Below are positions 12,815 to 24,508 of a DNA stretch of 64,000 nucleotides, piece by piece. The DNA is taken from assembly GCA_013399015.1 (NCBI GenBank), contig VWZX01010527.1:992001-1056000 (forward strand). Direction: 5' to 3'. Position 1 is the stretch's first letter, and each line of letters opens with the position of its first letter. The notes beneath the pieces were generated by a model. It worked only from the letters and a program-made list of their open reading frames with translations, was not told the DNA's origin and ran no database searches. Both the position numbers and the translations under genes were made by a program. This DNA is from Galbula dea. Lineage: Eukaryota > Chordata > Aves > Piciformes > Galbulidae.

Positions 12815-13928
12815 AATAAGGTGCAATGTGCAGAATGAAAACAGCATACTGTGTAAAGATTACCCAAACAAAACCTCTCCATATTATATGGACTTAATTT
12901 GCCAGCTCAGGAGAAAAATGGCATCTATAAAGAACACTATCCAGGTTTAATCATGAATTTATTCATTTGAAGGATTTGCTTTATGTTCTTTGCAGTGGAG
13001 CTAGTTAAAAAAAAGATGAAGAAGAAAGGAAAGCTCTGAAAGAAACATTTGAGGGAAAAAAAATAAAAACAAACCCAAAACCTTTCACTGTTTGAGCAAG
13101 AAGGCTTCAAAAACTTGCATCTGTTCTCCAGAAAATCAAACTGTGGATAATTTTCCTCTCAGTATTTTGATTTTTTGGAGCATTAGCATTTTCAAGTTTG
13201 GAACTTTTCTTCTCCCGTTATTTCTCATTGCCTGTTGAAGTACAAAGTTTCCTTGGTACAAAACATCTACCCAAGGACTTCAAAGATCCTAACCTAAGCT
13301 GATTAACTCCTGGTAATGGTAGGAAATATCCTGACCACTAAGTTCCAGGTGAAAATCAGAAGCAAAAAAGCAAAGCCACTCCCTCCATGAAGGTACCACA
13401 GTGAGGATTTGTTGGCTAAGCATCACCTGTGTTCCTTAGATCTCCTCTTTGTGCTTTAGCTCCTGAATTATCCTTTCTCAGGAACAGAAGGACATATAGA
13501 ACAGGGCCTACAGTGATACATTTCCATATAATTCACCAAATAACAAAGATAACAAAAGGAGTGAAGTCAGTTTTCCCAGGAATTGGACATCTCTGGAGGC
13601 ATTCTCTGGTGTCTGTGGAGAGCCATCCTAACACTGCAACCTTTATCTAGGGGAGGTGTTAAAAGAATTTGCCTTCTGTACTATTTTAGTGAACCTTGCA
13701 GGAATGAAATATCTTGAAACCTGGGTCAAATTTGATTGAAATAGGCCAACAGGCTTAGAACATAGCAGGAGAATAAATACACAGACACAGAGGTCATATA
13801 ATTCTTATTTCCCATTATATGTCTTGTTTCCTGAGGAAGATAGGCAGAAAAACACCTCCTATCTTTTCTTATATGCACACAGATGCCTGATGAAAGGTCA
13901 ATGAACATTAATTTCATCTTTATATGTT

Positions 13929-13950
13929 TTGTTTCTGCATGCAGAAACAA
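13929..13950. repeat. Perfect 22-bp palindrome
   Basis: The 11-base arm TTGTTTCTGCA is followed directly by its exact reverse complement, with no spacer. The symmetry ends at the next base on each side. It contains the SphI-type GCATGC centre. No function is known to me. Confidence 0.9.
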
Positions 13951-14807
13951 GTGTTCTATACTACATTGACACCCAGTGTCCTGATGGTATACCAGAAGAA
14001 AAATGTTCACCAGGTATTTTGGCTTCACTGGAGGAAGAAAACTGGAGGCTGTTTACTAAAGGTCTGTTTGTTTGCTCAATCTAGGCTGTCTAAGTTTGCA
14101 AAGACAGGCAGCATCTACACACCAAAAGGTAAAGCAACCCTTGGTTTTGATGGCACAGCCAATTACCTTGCTGTGGAATTCTTTTTCCCAAATCAGTTTA
14201 TACATGTTTAGCTGTTGGCACAGATCTTTCAAACAAAAGTGGACCTTCCTACATCCCAAGACAAAGACCTCTTTCAGAAGCTTGTCAAAAGAAGGAGACC
14301 TGTATGTAAAGTGATATCCTCATTGTGAATATGTAATGGGATCTCCTTTGCAGTCAAACAGAGACCACTTTCCTCTTAAAGGGACTCTCTCAGAAGTGGG
14401 AAAAGCCTTTCACCAATCACTGAGCCCTTCAAATCCAACTCAGAAGATCAACACTTGTCAGGACCTGACAGCTATCCAGTTACCTTCTTTGCAAATCCAT
14501 CGAGAGAGGTTTTCAGGCATGCTCCTGCTGAAGAGACAATCCTATTAACAAAACCTCCTAACCCAGGTTTAAAGCCAGGGCTCTCCACCTGAACAGCAGC
14601 ACAACCTAACAGGACCATGAGGAGCAGCTTATTCCCTCTTCCTTCCAGACTGTTAAGCCTAGGACAGAGCTAAGACATATCAGCAGCCTGGGTTTATGCT
14701 GCCTCTGTACACACTGTACCTGTTCTGAAGATAAAAAAGGAACTTCAATTTCCAGTGCTGTCAATGCAGTAACTTTTAATCAGTAAATTCCCTTTCTAAG
14801 ACAGGCA

Positions 14808-14840
14808 GGGGGGGAAAAAAAAAAAAAAAAAAAAAAAAAN
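14808..14840 (+). repeat. G7-A25 homopolymer junction ending in the only N
   Basis: Seven G residues (14808-14814) run directly into 25 A residues (14815-14839), followed by the single ambiguous base of the window at 14840. This is an unresolved homopolymer or a compressed assembly gap. The true length of the A run is therefore uncertain. It could also be the tail of a retrotransposed sequence, but I see no recognisable source sequence upstream. Confidence 0.9.
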
Positions 14841-17800
14841 GCCAGAAGACATAAATATAACCAGAAAGCCATTTGGAAATGCTTTCATCTGACAACTGAC
14901 ATGCTTAGATCATCTGCAGCCCACCCTGTGCTTTTCTCACTAGAGAAATTAAACACTAGGAGAACTGCTGCTGCTTTGAATACTCTCCTTAAATATTTTC
15001 TGGCACAGACTCTCCCAAAGGCATCAGTAGAAGTCTTGCTGCTCAGGACAGGCAAATCATCTTCTCCTTTTCATGAGCCATGACACAGTGGATACCTTGG
15101 GACATGGGTGGAAACAGGCTAAGGTTTAAGAATTTTGGCTTTCTCATGGAAAACTACCTACTTGACAGGGCCTGGTGCTTTTCTCCAGAGTGGGAATCTT
15201 TGGTCCTACCTCACTTGTGCAGCTGCACTAATTCATTTTGGATCAGTGGCCAATTTTCAATCCCCAATTGCACCTAAAATACCATTTTTTTCTGTCTGTA
15301 ATTGGAAGCCTTTCCATCTAGTGACAACTCTGTCCACATGTCCTCGCCACTGTGGACTCTGGATCCAAGCCCTGATGGGCTTCTCAAAGGCTGTGTGCTG
15401 CCCAGTCAGACTGTGAGGCTTTTCATGTGGCCAGCACCTTGGTGCTATGCATAATTCCTCTTGCTTAGCAAAGTCCATTTGGGATGGTAGAACATGATCC
15501 TAAACAAACCCACCTCTGAAGTCTATGTAGAAACCCCTACCCTCCTTTGGGGGTGACAGTCACCATAGAATAACATTCTTTGAAGAGTCTCTTGAGTCAG
15601 TTCAAAGTTTAATTTAACATATTCAAACTAAAACGTAAGTCTTTGATGAGGGGGTTCAACCAGTTGCTTCTCACTTCAAGCCCCCATACAAGACACAAGA
15701 AGTTCTCAGTTACTTCCAGGAAAATTGGGAGCAGTAAGCAGGTGGCTCTGGCTGAGGAGGAGGGGGGTAAATCCCAAAATTCTCTTGTTTTCTTGGTTCA
15801 CCAGAGGACAACTTAACAGCCAGGGCATGGTGCAGTGTTGAGTCATATCTACACATCACAGCTGACTGAGGCATATATGCAGCTTTACTTCAAATCTCTG
15901 CAAATCCATGCGAGGTCCAAATCCATGCAAAGGTCTTGCAGTTAGGAGTTAGCTGAAGCCTGGATGAGCTTACACAGCAAGGAGTGCTCTTTAGAGCCCT
16001 GGATTTTGCAGGGCAGAGAGAGGATGGGTACAGTGGGGGCTGGTGATGCTGCAGTCTCCCTCCCATAGCCCTCTCCAGAGAGTAGAAAAACTTTCCTACA
16101 GCAGAAGCACCTGCTGGAGAAAGAGTCCTAACTAATAGGGCTGCAAATTAGCAATTCTCCATTAATACCTCTTTCAGGATTTAAACATTTGTTGGAAGCT
16201 GGACCCTAGCCAGAAACAAGCATTTGGTGAGTGCTTAAATTAAGTTAACATTTGCAGCCATGATAGACTTGGTCTAAAACACCAGGACACAATCAGTCAA
16301 TTGAGTTACAGCATCTTAAACTGGCAAGGTAACTAATTGCTTCTTCTTGTGAGTTAAGCACAATAGCTTATGTCTCAGTGAAAAGGGGGTGAGCTAAACT
16401 GCAGGTCTTGTAACAGAAATAGGCAAAGAATATAAACAAGGATAGCTGTGGTATCTCAGTTGACAGGTAGGAACCAGGTGAACCCACTGGTATTTTCCAT
16501 GTTCCTGTGTGCTATATCCCCTTAGATATTAGATGAGTCCACGTGATCCTTTCATTTAGAAGCAGTCACATTTCACTGGCAAACACCTTAGTGTGGATGG
16601 AGTTGCACAATAAAAATGTCCTGTCCCTGATGCCAATGTAGATGGGTCATGGCTCAACCACTCAAAGTTCTAGGATATCTAGAGTTGAACTAAATACTAC
16701 CACCAGGTCAGATCTGGACTACTGAAAAGGCACTTGCCTCTTGTCTGAAGGTGCTTGGAGTCCATCAATTAAATGCAGAGTACATATGGTCTTGCAAGCC
16801 AAGACTGCATGATAATTTGGGCTTACCTGAAATCAGGCAGAAGATATCCTCACAGCCTCACTCCACTGGAAAATGTGCTATCTTTCACCAGAGCTCCCTT
16901 TCTGCTTTCTTTTCTGGAGTGCTTCTTCAAGACAATGCCATATCAACCAACTACAAAGAGGGGAGGAAACACATGTTAAAGACAAGAGCTCTAAGATGGC
17001 TGTCTGGAGTTTGGCCACCAACTCCATCATAAGTATCTGAGTAAGTTATCTCATGATGCCAAGCTTCATGACTTTCTGGGGTGACTGTGAGCCACATCAT
17101 CAGCCCTCTGGGGAAAGTTCAGGGTAATTGTGAGCCACAGCAGGTGATGGAGTTACACTAGAGATGGTTTACATTGACTGCTTTACATACACAGAAGGGT
17201 TAGAAAAGTCACAAATAGATGGGGAGAGTCATGCTAAGAAGGCTGGGGTTAACATGGAAAGGTTTCACAGCTCTCAGTGCCAGTTCATCTGTAAAACCTC
17301 CTGTTGCTTAAATGGTGAAGTTCACACTCCCTCTCTGGAGAGGACAGAAGGTAATGGTACTCGGCTGTGACTATGACTATGCCAAATACCATTTGCTCCT
17401 CCAAGATGAGCACAGATGGTCATATTTCCCTCTGTTTATTTTTGCTGAATGGCCTTTTCAGCCTGCCTAGTCTGTGACCTTCTCCTGAAAATGGGTAGGT
17501 ATGGTTTTGCTGGGATGCTGGTTTTTTTCCTTTCTTCAGGAGGCAATTCAGAGGCTCTGCTGGTATCAGCTGTGAGGACATGGGTGGACCACATAGTCTT
17601 TAGGCTTTCAGATAATTTCCTGTAGAAATGCAATTGTAGGCTCAACAAAGACATCCAGGTACACATATGGAGAGAGTCCAACTTGCTGCTTCTCAAGCAC
17701 AGGCTCTGCAGAATGTGAATAACAGGACCCATGAGTTATTGCACTATAATTTAGTGCATGGCACTTTTCATCTTCCAGCTAAAACTGCAGTCTGATATAA

Positions 17801-18309
17801 AAAGATATTCTAATCACTACATTTAAATACAAAGTGGAGTAAATCACTAAACAATATTTTAACATGTCAAAGGTAATAAAAAAGGGAATGAGTAATAACC
17901 AAACAGCACCTGCCACCTTGGCCCCTGATGGAAAGGCAGTCCTGGGGTTGTGGTGGCCTCCAAGGAGTATTCAGACTATAGGGTAGGGTGCTGGGGGAAC
18001 CTAAGCATCATGAAAGCTGAACACTGTCAACCCCAGGCATACCAGTGAGCACTGCACATAGTGCTTAGAGTTAAGTTCTGCTCCCCTTTTAATGGTTACT
18101 TAATTTAATAAGATGTTGGATTCGGTGTGGCAAAGGCAGCATTGAAAAGCATGTCTGCTCTGCCAGTTATTGAATAGTTTGAGGCCCTTTGTACCAGGTC
18201 ATTCATATACACATAACAAGAGGCACAGCAGATCAGCCTTCACATACGAATGAGGAATGTCCCCTGCTTTAGAAAGCCAACAATCTAAACAGAAAAGAAA
18301 AAGCAGGAT
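14841..18309. other. Non-coding unique sequence with small direct duplications
   Basis: No gene is recognised. An 11-mer (CAAATCCATGC) repeats at 15901-15911 and 15918-15928. A diverged 43-bp-period duplication (core TGTGAGCCACA) is present at about 17075-17139. The short frames have no domains. Confidence 0.5.
17075..17139 (+). repeat. Diverged tandem duplication, about 43-bp period
   Basis: Two related segments, at 17075-17096 and 17118-17139, share a CTG/CAGGGGT...TGTGAGCCACA pattern. It looks like an old local duplication. Confidence 0.5.
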
Positions 18310-18311
18310 CA

Positions 18312-18425
18312 CTCACCTTCATTTTATGGGAGGAGGAAAGAGGCAGAGAGGGTAGAACTGTGTGATCTCTGTGGGACAGGAATTCCTTTCTTGACTGTTG
18401 TCCTTGTCCATGGAGACAGCAAACC
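18312..18425 (-). repeat. MIR-type SINE relic, reverse orientation
   Basis: Read on the plus strand, the order CATTTTATGGG, GGAAAGAGGCAGAGAGG, CTGTGTGAT, GACAGGAATTC follows the reversed MIR consensus from memory (CATTTTACAGATG, GGAAACTGAGGCAGAGAGG, GGTCACAC, GCCAGGAAT). Several co-linear blocks over about 100 bases make this better than a core-only hit. The copy is old and diverged. Confidence 0.55.
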
Positions 18426-20141
18426 CAAAATGACTGCCTCAGCAATGACTGAAGTTGCTCCCTGGAGGCTGCATCAGTCCAGGTGGGCATGACTGGATGA
18501 ACTGTCTATGCATATAGCAAACAAATGCCAGGGAACCACCATTTAAAAGCATGATTGTTAAGCCAAATCACCTGGTCTTGGTGATCACCAGAGATCTGTT
18601 AAGAGTCACAGTGTGAAACTAATCTCCCAGAGGTCCTACAGAAGGCCACAGGGAGCTCAGGGGTTTTTTTATAGAGAAAACATCTCCATGAGTGTGTCTC
18701 AGATGGTTGCATGACTGAGCTGCAATATAGAGGCCAGGAGCTGCCATGGAGCTCAGTAACCACAACTTCATCTAGAAGCAAACACAGCTTCCTTTTGCTT
18801 ACTGATAATTAATGAGCATGTCACTGTTACACCACAGCACTCATGCTTGTGTACTGCTATGAAGTGCATTCCTCACTTGCTGTCCAGGCCAACATGGAGA
18901 GGAGATGTGATCAGGAAGGTTTAACTTTCTAATCCTGAGGTGCATGCCTCTTCAGTGGAAAAGAAGAATAAAAAGCATTGCTTGTGGCAGTGAGTGGTAC
19001 AGACAGCTTTCTTAAGTACAGGTGAGTGATTTTATTTTAATGAAGGAGAAATGATGATATTTTTGATAAGCCACTCTAATTATTACCAAGGGAAAAAAAA
19101 AACTAAACAAAAAGACCAAACAGAAGGCAAGCACTGCTTAAGTGAGGGACTGGCCTCCTCTGAGAAACCCATCTGAGATGTATGGCAGCACCAGGCAGAA
19201 AGCTATCAGCCACTTTGCCAATGAGCCTCACAAATATTTACCCTATATAAATTAATAAGGACTTGACTTCACAGAGACTGATCATTGGAAATAGAGACAA
19301 AATTGCTCATTCTACAACCCCCTGCTTAAAAAAGTATGTGGGTAAAAGAAGAATTTTAAAAGATTAATGGATGTTGTCACAACCTTCTCTAATGACAAAC
19401 AAGGCTGTCAGGGCAGGTCTCTGGCCCAGATCATTCACAGCATAGCCTAGGTTTGGGCTAGGGAAACAAATGCTCACCTGTCATGGCACTGCAGTACTTT
19501 CATTCAAGTCCTTATAAGTGCCACTGATTGAGGCACAGGGAGATATTCTGAGCAGTTCCATCATCAACAGCCAAGTTAACTGTGCTTCTCCCTCTCTTTC
19601 CAGCACGCTGCACAATCATCTCCCTTTCTGTAACTTACTGCCTCCATGTCTCTTCTCTGCCAGGAGGATGAAATGCATGATAGGCAGTGAGCTTCTCTTA
19701 CTCAGCCCTTTTGAAACCAAAGCAGCAGCAGGGACAGATCCAGTCTTACATGGCTAGAACTGGGGCTGGGTCTATGCCAGAAGCCCATTAGATTTGCAAA
19801 CATTCCCTTGTGCTCGCTCTGTTGGCTCAGCAGGCAGGGAGTTTGCAGGCATCTACTTTCACAGCATGTTTCTAGTTTGGGGGGAAAAACCATCCACATG
19901 TCCCAAGCTATTATATCAAATATAAATGGTGTGAGGGCTTCTGCCATCTTGTTGAGTTCCTCACTGATCTCCACAGCAGACAGAGAGGACAGAGGTTAAA
20001 CAAGGATAATGAATGGCTGTAGTGGCAAAAAAATAAAAGTAGTTCCTGACTTCCCAGAGGAAAAAATAAATGGTGATACTCTCCAAGGTTCTCCATCTTG
20101 CTGTTGATTATGCCAGCACAATGTACACATCTTCACAGAAA
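18426..20141. other. Non-coding unique sequence, no gene seen
   Basis: Overlapping short frames (up to 90 codons) on both strands have no recognisable product. There is an A-rich patch at about 19093-19105. No named repeat is found. Confidence 0.5.
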
Positions 20142-20180
20142 AATCATAGAAAGTAGGATTGGAAGGGATCTTGACCATTC
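20142..20180 (-). repeat. CR1 LINE 3'-terminal scrap, reverse orientation
   Basis: AATCATAGAA followed shortly by GGATTGGAAGGGATCTTGA is the reverse complement of a CR1 3' end (…TCCCTTCCAACC…ATTCTATGATT). Similarity fades after about 40 bases. It is either a very short CR1 insertion or a decayed longer one. Confidence 0.5.
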
Positions 20181-21029
20181 CCCTTCCAAAGATGGGGTCA
20201 GCTGCACTCTCTTTTTGTAGACAATTTGCTAAGTTACATAGTCCTTACTATCAAGACCAATACAAATGTCACTGCAGCACTACCACCAGATTGAGGATTG
20301 ACTTGTTCTCTATTTCCCTGGAGCTATCTGCAGACTGTCTTCACACTCAAGTAAGCATTGCTGTACAATTCATGTCTGGTAAGAGCAACAGTGCAAGGAC
20401 TAGACTATTTGGGGGAGGGAGGGGTAGGTGTAAAATCAGATTCTATCACTTCAAAAGGCAGCCAAAAGATAAGTGAACATATCTGTAAAGGATTAAGGTG
20501 TATGAACAGGTTGGCACAATTTGGGTTGTAACACAACTGAAATCCCTTCACTGAAGAGCTCCTGGTAGATCTGCAGGTGTTTCAAGGCAGTGACCTGGAG
20601 GTCAATTCCCCAGCTTTTCACCCTACTGTGTCCAACAGAGAGTTATTTGGGCACAGAGGGGAGCAGAGATGGTGCCATGAGTGCCTTGAAGAGATATGAA
20701 CCCATTCTGAGAGCACTCTAGTAGGGTCACTATCAGCTCTATCTTAGGTATAAATCTATAGGTATGTTCAAGAGTGGGTTTGGTTTTGCCCCAGTCAATA
20801 GAGGACAACACATGGTTTATGAACATACTATTGCATCTACTTCTGGGAAACAGGTCTCTAGCACTGGGAGTCACACCTAAACTAACAGGTTCAACATTCC
20901 CTGAGTCCCTAAATAATCCAAACCCACAAGACAATTTCTTTATGATTTGTTCAGTTGATACTGCCAGATTCCCCTAGTGAGAGACCAGGATTTCACTGCA
21001 CCTAGAAGAGACTTTTTACTATTCCATTT
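20181..21029. other. Non-coding unique sequence, no gene seen
   Basis: A purine-rich G tract at about 20409-20428 has three G3+ runs plus a GG, just short of a canonical G-quadruplex. The short ORFs (up to 105 codons) have no recognised domain. Confidence 0.5.
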
Positions 21030-21270
21030 ACAAAGAGGTCCATTTTTTAAGTCGTTAGTTTCTGTGCCATTATTGTGTCTGAATAGATTATATTGAGGGT
21101 TTGTGATATGTAAAAGTACAAATAGGCTTGCTTAAATGGAGCAATGCTAATTAAATAATAATGTATCAGTTTGAGTCTCATTTTGTGATATGTCAAGCTG
21201 TGTTAAGTATTCCTCTGCATACATAATTGTCCCACTTCATTCCAAGAACTTCAGTAATTGAGTTTTATTT
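21030..21270. promoter_or_regulatory. Candidate conserved non-coding element
   Basis: This AT-rich, non-repetitive block contains CTAATTAAATAATAATG, CATACATAATTG and AGTAATTGAGTTTTATTTGC words, i.e. several homeodomain and Hox/Cdx-like cores. It has no open frame. The call is made on texture only. Confidence 0.25.
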
Positions 21271-21479
21271 GCTCAAGAGTAAAAAATGTATCAGGACCTC
21301 TAACAAATCACCCTCCATTCATGCCTTGGAATTTGCCACATGTTAGTACAAGATGTTGTCTGCAGAAACCCACAGATATACTTGTGAGCCCAAAGTGTCC
21401 AAGTGGGACTGATCTGTTTCCCAGAGATGTTCATAGCCATCATGTGCTTGAAGCAAAACAGGCAATTTGCATTTAGTCT

Positions 21480-21562
21480 TTGCCTTTGCCACAACTCCTC
21501 TCTCTCTGCTTCTTTAGCTGTAAAACAATAATAATGAACATATCTCCCTCCCAGCTCACTCT
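21480..21562 (+). repeat. MIR-type SINE relic (3' core)
   Basis: The order CCTCTCTCTCTGC, TTCTTTAGCTGTAAAAC, AATAATAATGAACATATCTCCCTC parallels the MIR 3' half (CCTCTCTGTGCC, TTTCCTCATCTGTAAAATG, ATAATAATAGTACCTACCTC) at matching spacing. It is diverged but co-linear. Confidence 0.45.
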
Positions 21563-24508
21563 TGTCTTCAGCTTACTTTACAGAGTAAGCCTTTCTAGAA
21601 AGAGACTGTTTGTAGGCTGGCTAAAACCAGGAGGCTATAATATTCACCATGGCCTGCAGGTGCAAGCTTTGTATGGTTGCCCATTACAGAGTCACTGAGC
21701 AATAAAAACAGCATCTTCTGGCTCCAGCATTACCTGAAATATAAAGCAAGATCTACTAAAGTGATGCACAACTTGGTATGGAAATGTCTAGGCTCTTTCC
21801 AAGCTGGTCTAGCCTAATCATAGCCAGACTTCACATGACAAGTTGCTCATCAGGTAATTTTTAAACAACAAAAAATTACAACACAGCTCATTTTACATTG
21901 CCTGATTTTGTTTATAGTCTAAGACAGAACTGACCATTTCATACACATAAACATGATTTCATCAATGCTTCTTAGTCCTGGACTATTCTTCTGTGCCTGG
22001 AAGGGTTATCAGTTTACCTAGATCAGGTTTCAGTTATAGGTCAGACACTTGGAGACCACCATGCTGCTAGCTCTTATTTAGATGGCCTTCAGGAGTTGAT
22101 ACATGTTGCTGACCAGCTAATCTAGGCAGGGTAGAATTCATCTTATACCTTCAGACAAACTGAGTTTCTAATGTCAGCAAGTAGCCCAGGTTTCCACCCT
22201 GCATGTCTATGCACCTCCAGAGGGTGAGCAACCTAAAACCAGTATCTCAGTTGGAGGGCTTACCATCATAGCTGCCCTCAAAATGATTGAGGAGGGACCT
22301 GGTTAGCTGTCTAGACTAGATCCCTAATTTTCATAAAGTTAGAGTAAGGATCATGATGTCTTGAAGCCCAGACATGGATATGGATGTAAAGCCCAGTTAG
22401 CTTCTCTAGGACAGTTGGGAACTGTAATACATGCAGGATGAGAGATGTATTTATCCCAGGGAGTACATATGGAGCCAAGATCTGATGCCACTGATAGAGG
22501 AAAAGAGAACACCAGGCTTGAGAACCCCAAACTCATGCTTCCCCAGATTACTGTGTCTACATTTTGGGAGTCTCTTACTACAGGCAAAAAAGAACAGGTT
22601 GGCCTCCAGAGCCACTGAGGCTAAGGTTTGCCTCTCCCACCACACCTCCAGCTGGAACCCAGAAACGCATCTCTTCCCAAGGGTGAAAAACAGCAGAGGA
22701 AAACCCTATGGCACCTCCTTCACAGATTTACTCCAAAACATGACTTTGCTGTCACTCACCTTCAGATACAGCCAAAGTCAGCAGGATTCATCTTTAGAGG
22801 CCTAATTTTTGGAAATGCTGAGCACCACCATCTCCCATAGGGAACATGGCTACTCAGCACCTCCAGAAAACAAGCATCCAGATGCCACCACATAAAGCAC
22901 AAGTGAAAAAATATCCAGACACAGCATCAAACACTTCTCCCCTGGGCCTGCCCTGATGTCTATGACCATTACAGCTCAAGGCTTTGCTGCAGCATTCATC
23001 TGACAGAAAGAGCCCATTACCCTGAGGAAATAGTTTCCTCCTCTATTGATGTTATCACTTTATTGAGTTTTATATTAGGTATTTTGAAATATTTACCAAG
23101 TGGGTTAGATGTTATTGTATTTTTTAACTGAACAACATTGAAGGTACAGAGGGAAAGAATACATCTACTACAGCTATGGTACCGAACTACAACTCTGGAG
23201 GGCTAAGGTTTACCTTGCTCTGCTTGTGCCCTCCTGGGTGTCCCTTGGTTACAGTGCTCTCTTGGCCTGATTCACCACTTTAATGGTGGGATGGAAAGGG
23301 AGGAGATATTTTGTCCTGGGTCTTGGTGTCCAGTGGTGATCTGCTTCATCTCTCCTCCTCTGCTGCCGTCACAGTGGTAAGACAGAGGAGCAGAAACGAG
23401 TGTTAGAGAAATTTCAGCTTAGCTGATAATATTTTACAATAATACAATAACAGCCACTCATAAAACAGTCCCTGCCCCATAAAATTTACAATGTAAAGCA
23501 GACATATAAATGGAACAAAAAGGGAATAATATAATAATGGAAACACATGGAGTAGGGAGGCTGTTGACTAAAGCTATCCAGCCATGCACGGGCAGAGGTG
23601 AGAACTGATCCCAGTCTGGGAATTTGCCATCACTGTCCAGCACCCTGCAGAAAACCTGCTTCTCCAGCAGCCATTTTCCAGGAACAGTTATCTGTCTATT
23701 GACAGTGATGCTTTCATATCCAATATAAGCTTCATCAAGCAGAGAGCAGCTATCAGCCAGAAAGGACTTACTTTCTCCAGGATATCCAAGGTCTATATCC
23801 ATGGCAATTTCAGTCAACTGAGAGTAGACAATAGCCACACTTATCTGAAATGCTGCAACACTGGCAGCTAATGCACACTAAGTTAATCACTGGCATATTT
23901 GTAGACTGCCAAGTATATAATAGCACGATAATGAATTTGTATGGCTGGACCTATAAAAACTTTGCTTTTTATAATCAGGCATTTTAATTGACACAGAAAT
24001 ACATTTTAAAAGAGAAAGCAGGCTTGATGAGGTCAGCTTAAATTCCTTGGTATAATTACCAAGTCCATTGAACACAAATCTGAAATCATTTAGGTTAAGT
24101 TAATAACTTATGCCTTTAGTTTATAAGCACATTACATTGCAGGCAGCTCAGATCTTGGCTTTGCTAAAGTGGCCTGGCCTTTAATAAATTCCTCCCCACG
24201 TTTTTCGTGTTATAGTTCTTTTACAATCATGGTTTTCAAATGGCAGTGCAGGTACAGTGTGATTAAATCACCATAAATTAGAGATTTTTTTTCTCTGGCT
24301 ACAGCACCTTTATTGTAAGTTCTCAACTTTTCTTTCAGCCATAAAGGTTATTACAGGCTCAGATCGGAAATGAAAAATACACCATGTGCTGTCTGCAAAT
24401 GTCCCATGCCAGACCCCTCCTGGAGCAGAATCACTTTCAGAGATTTCCAGGGGAGTTCAATCCAAGTAAGTACCCTTGATTGGAATGACCTTCACTTTTA
24501 CCACCTCC
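21563..24508. other. Non-coding unique sequence, possible old repeat and AT-rich element
   Basis: No gene is recognised. A minus-strand frame of 126 codons (23458-23838) has no domain I know. The plus-strand phrase CAGTCCCTGCCCCATAAAATTTACAATG near 23466-23494 resembles a phrase I associate with an ancient amniote interspersed repeat, but I cannot name it. 24055-24360 is AT-rich and motif-dense, and resembles the other candidate conserved blocks. Confidence 0.45.

Larger units (their letters stand above)
11011..14807. other. Non-coding unique sequence with minor simple repeats
   Basis: No gene is recognised. The ORFs at 11210-11934 and 12191-12577 (up to 128 codons) lack domains and overlap frames on other strands. 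A short TTTC tetranucleotide run lies at about 12788-12814. A perfect 22-bp palindrome lies at 13929-13950. A-rich patches occur near 11166-11200 and 12010-12060. Confidence 0.5.

Noticed and set aside
20409..20428. G-quadruplex candidate
   Set aside because: Only three full G3 tracts plus a GG are present, which falls short of the canonical four-tract rule.
23458..23838. 126-codon minus-strand open frame
   Set aside because: No recognisable domain or signal. It includes sequence resembling an old repeat, and length alone is within chance for 64 kb.
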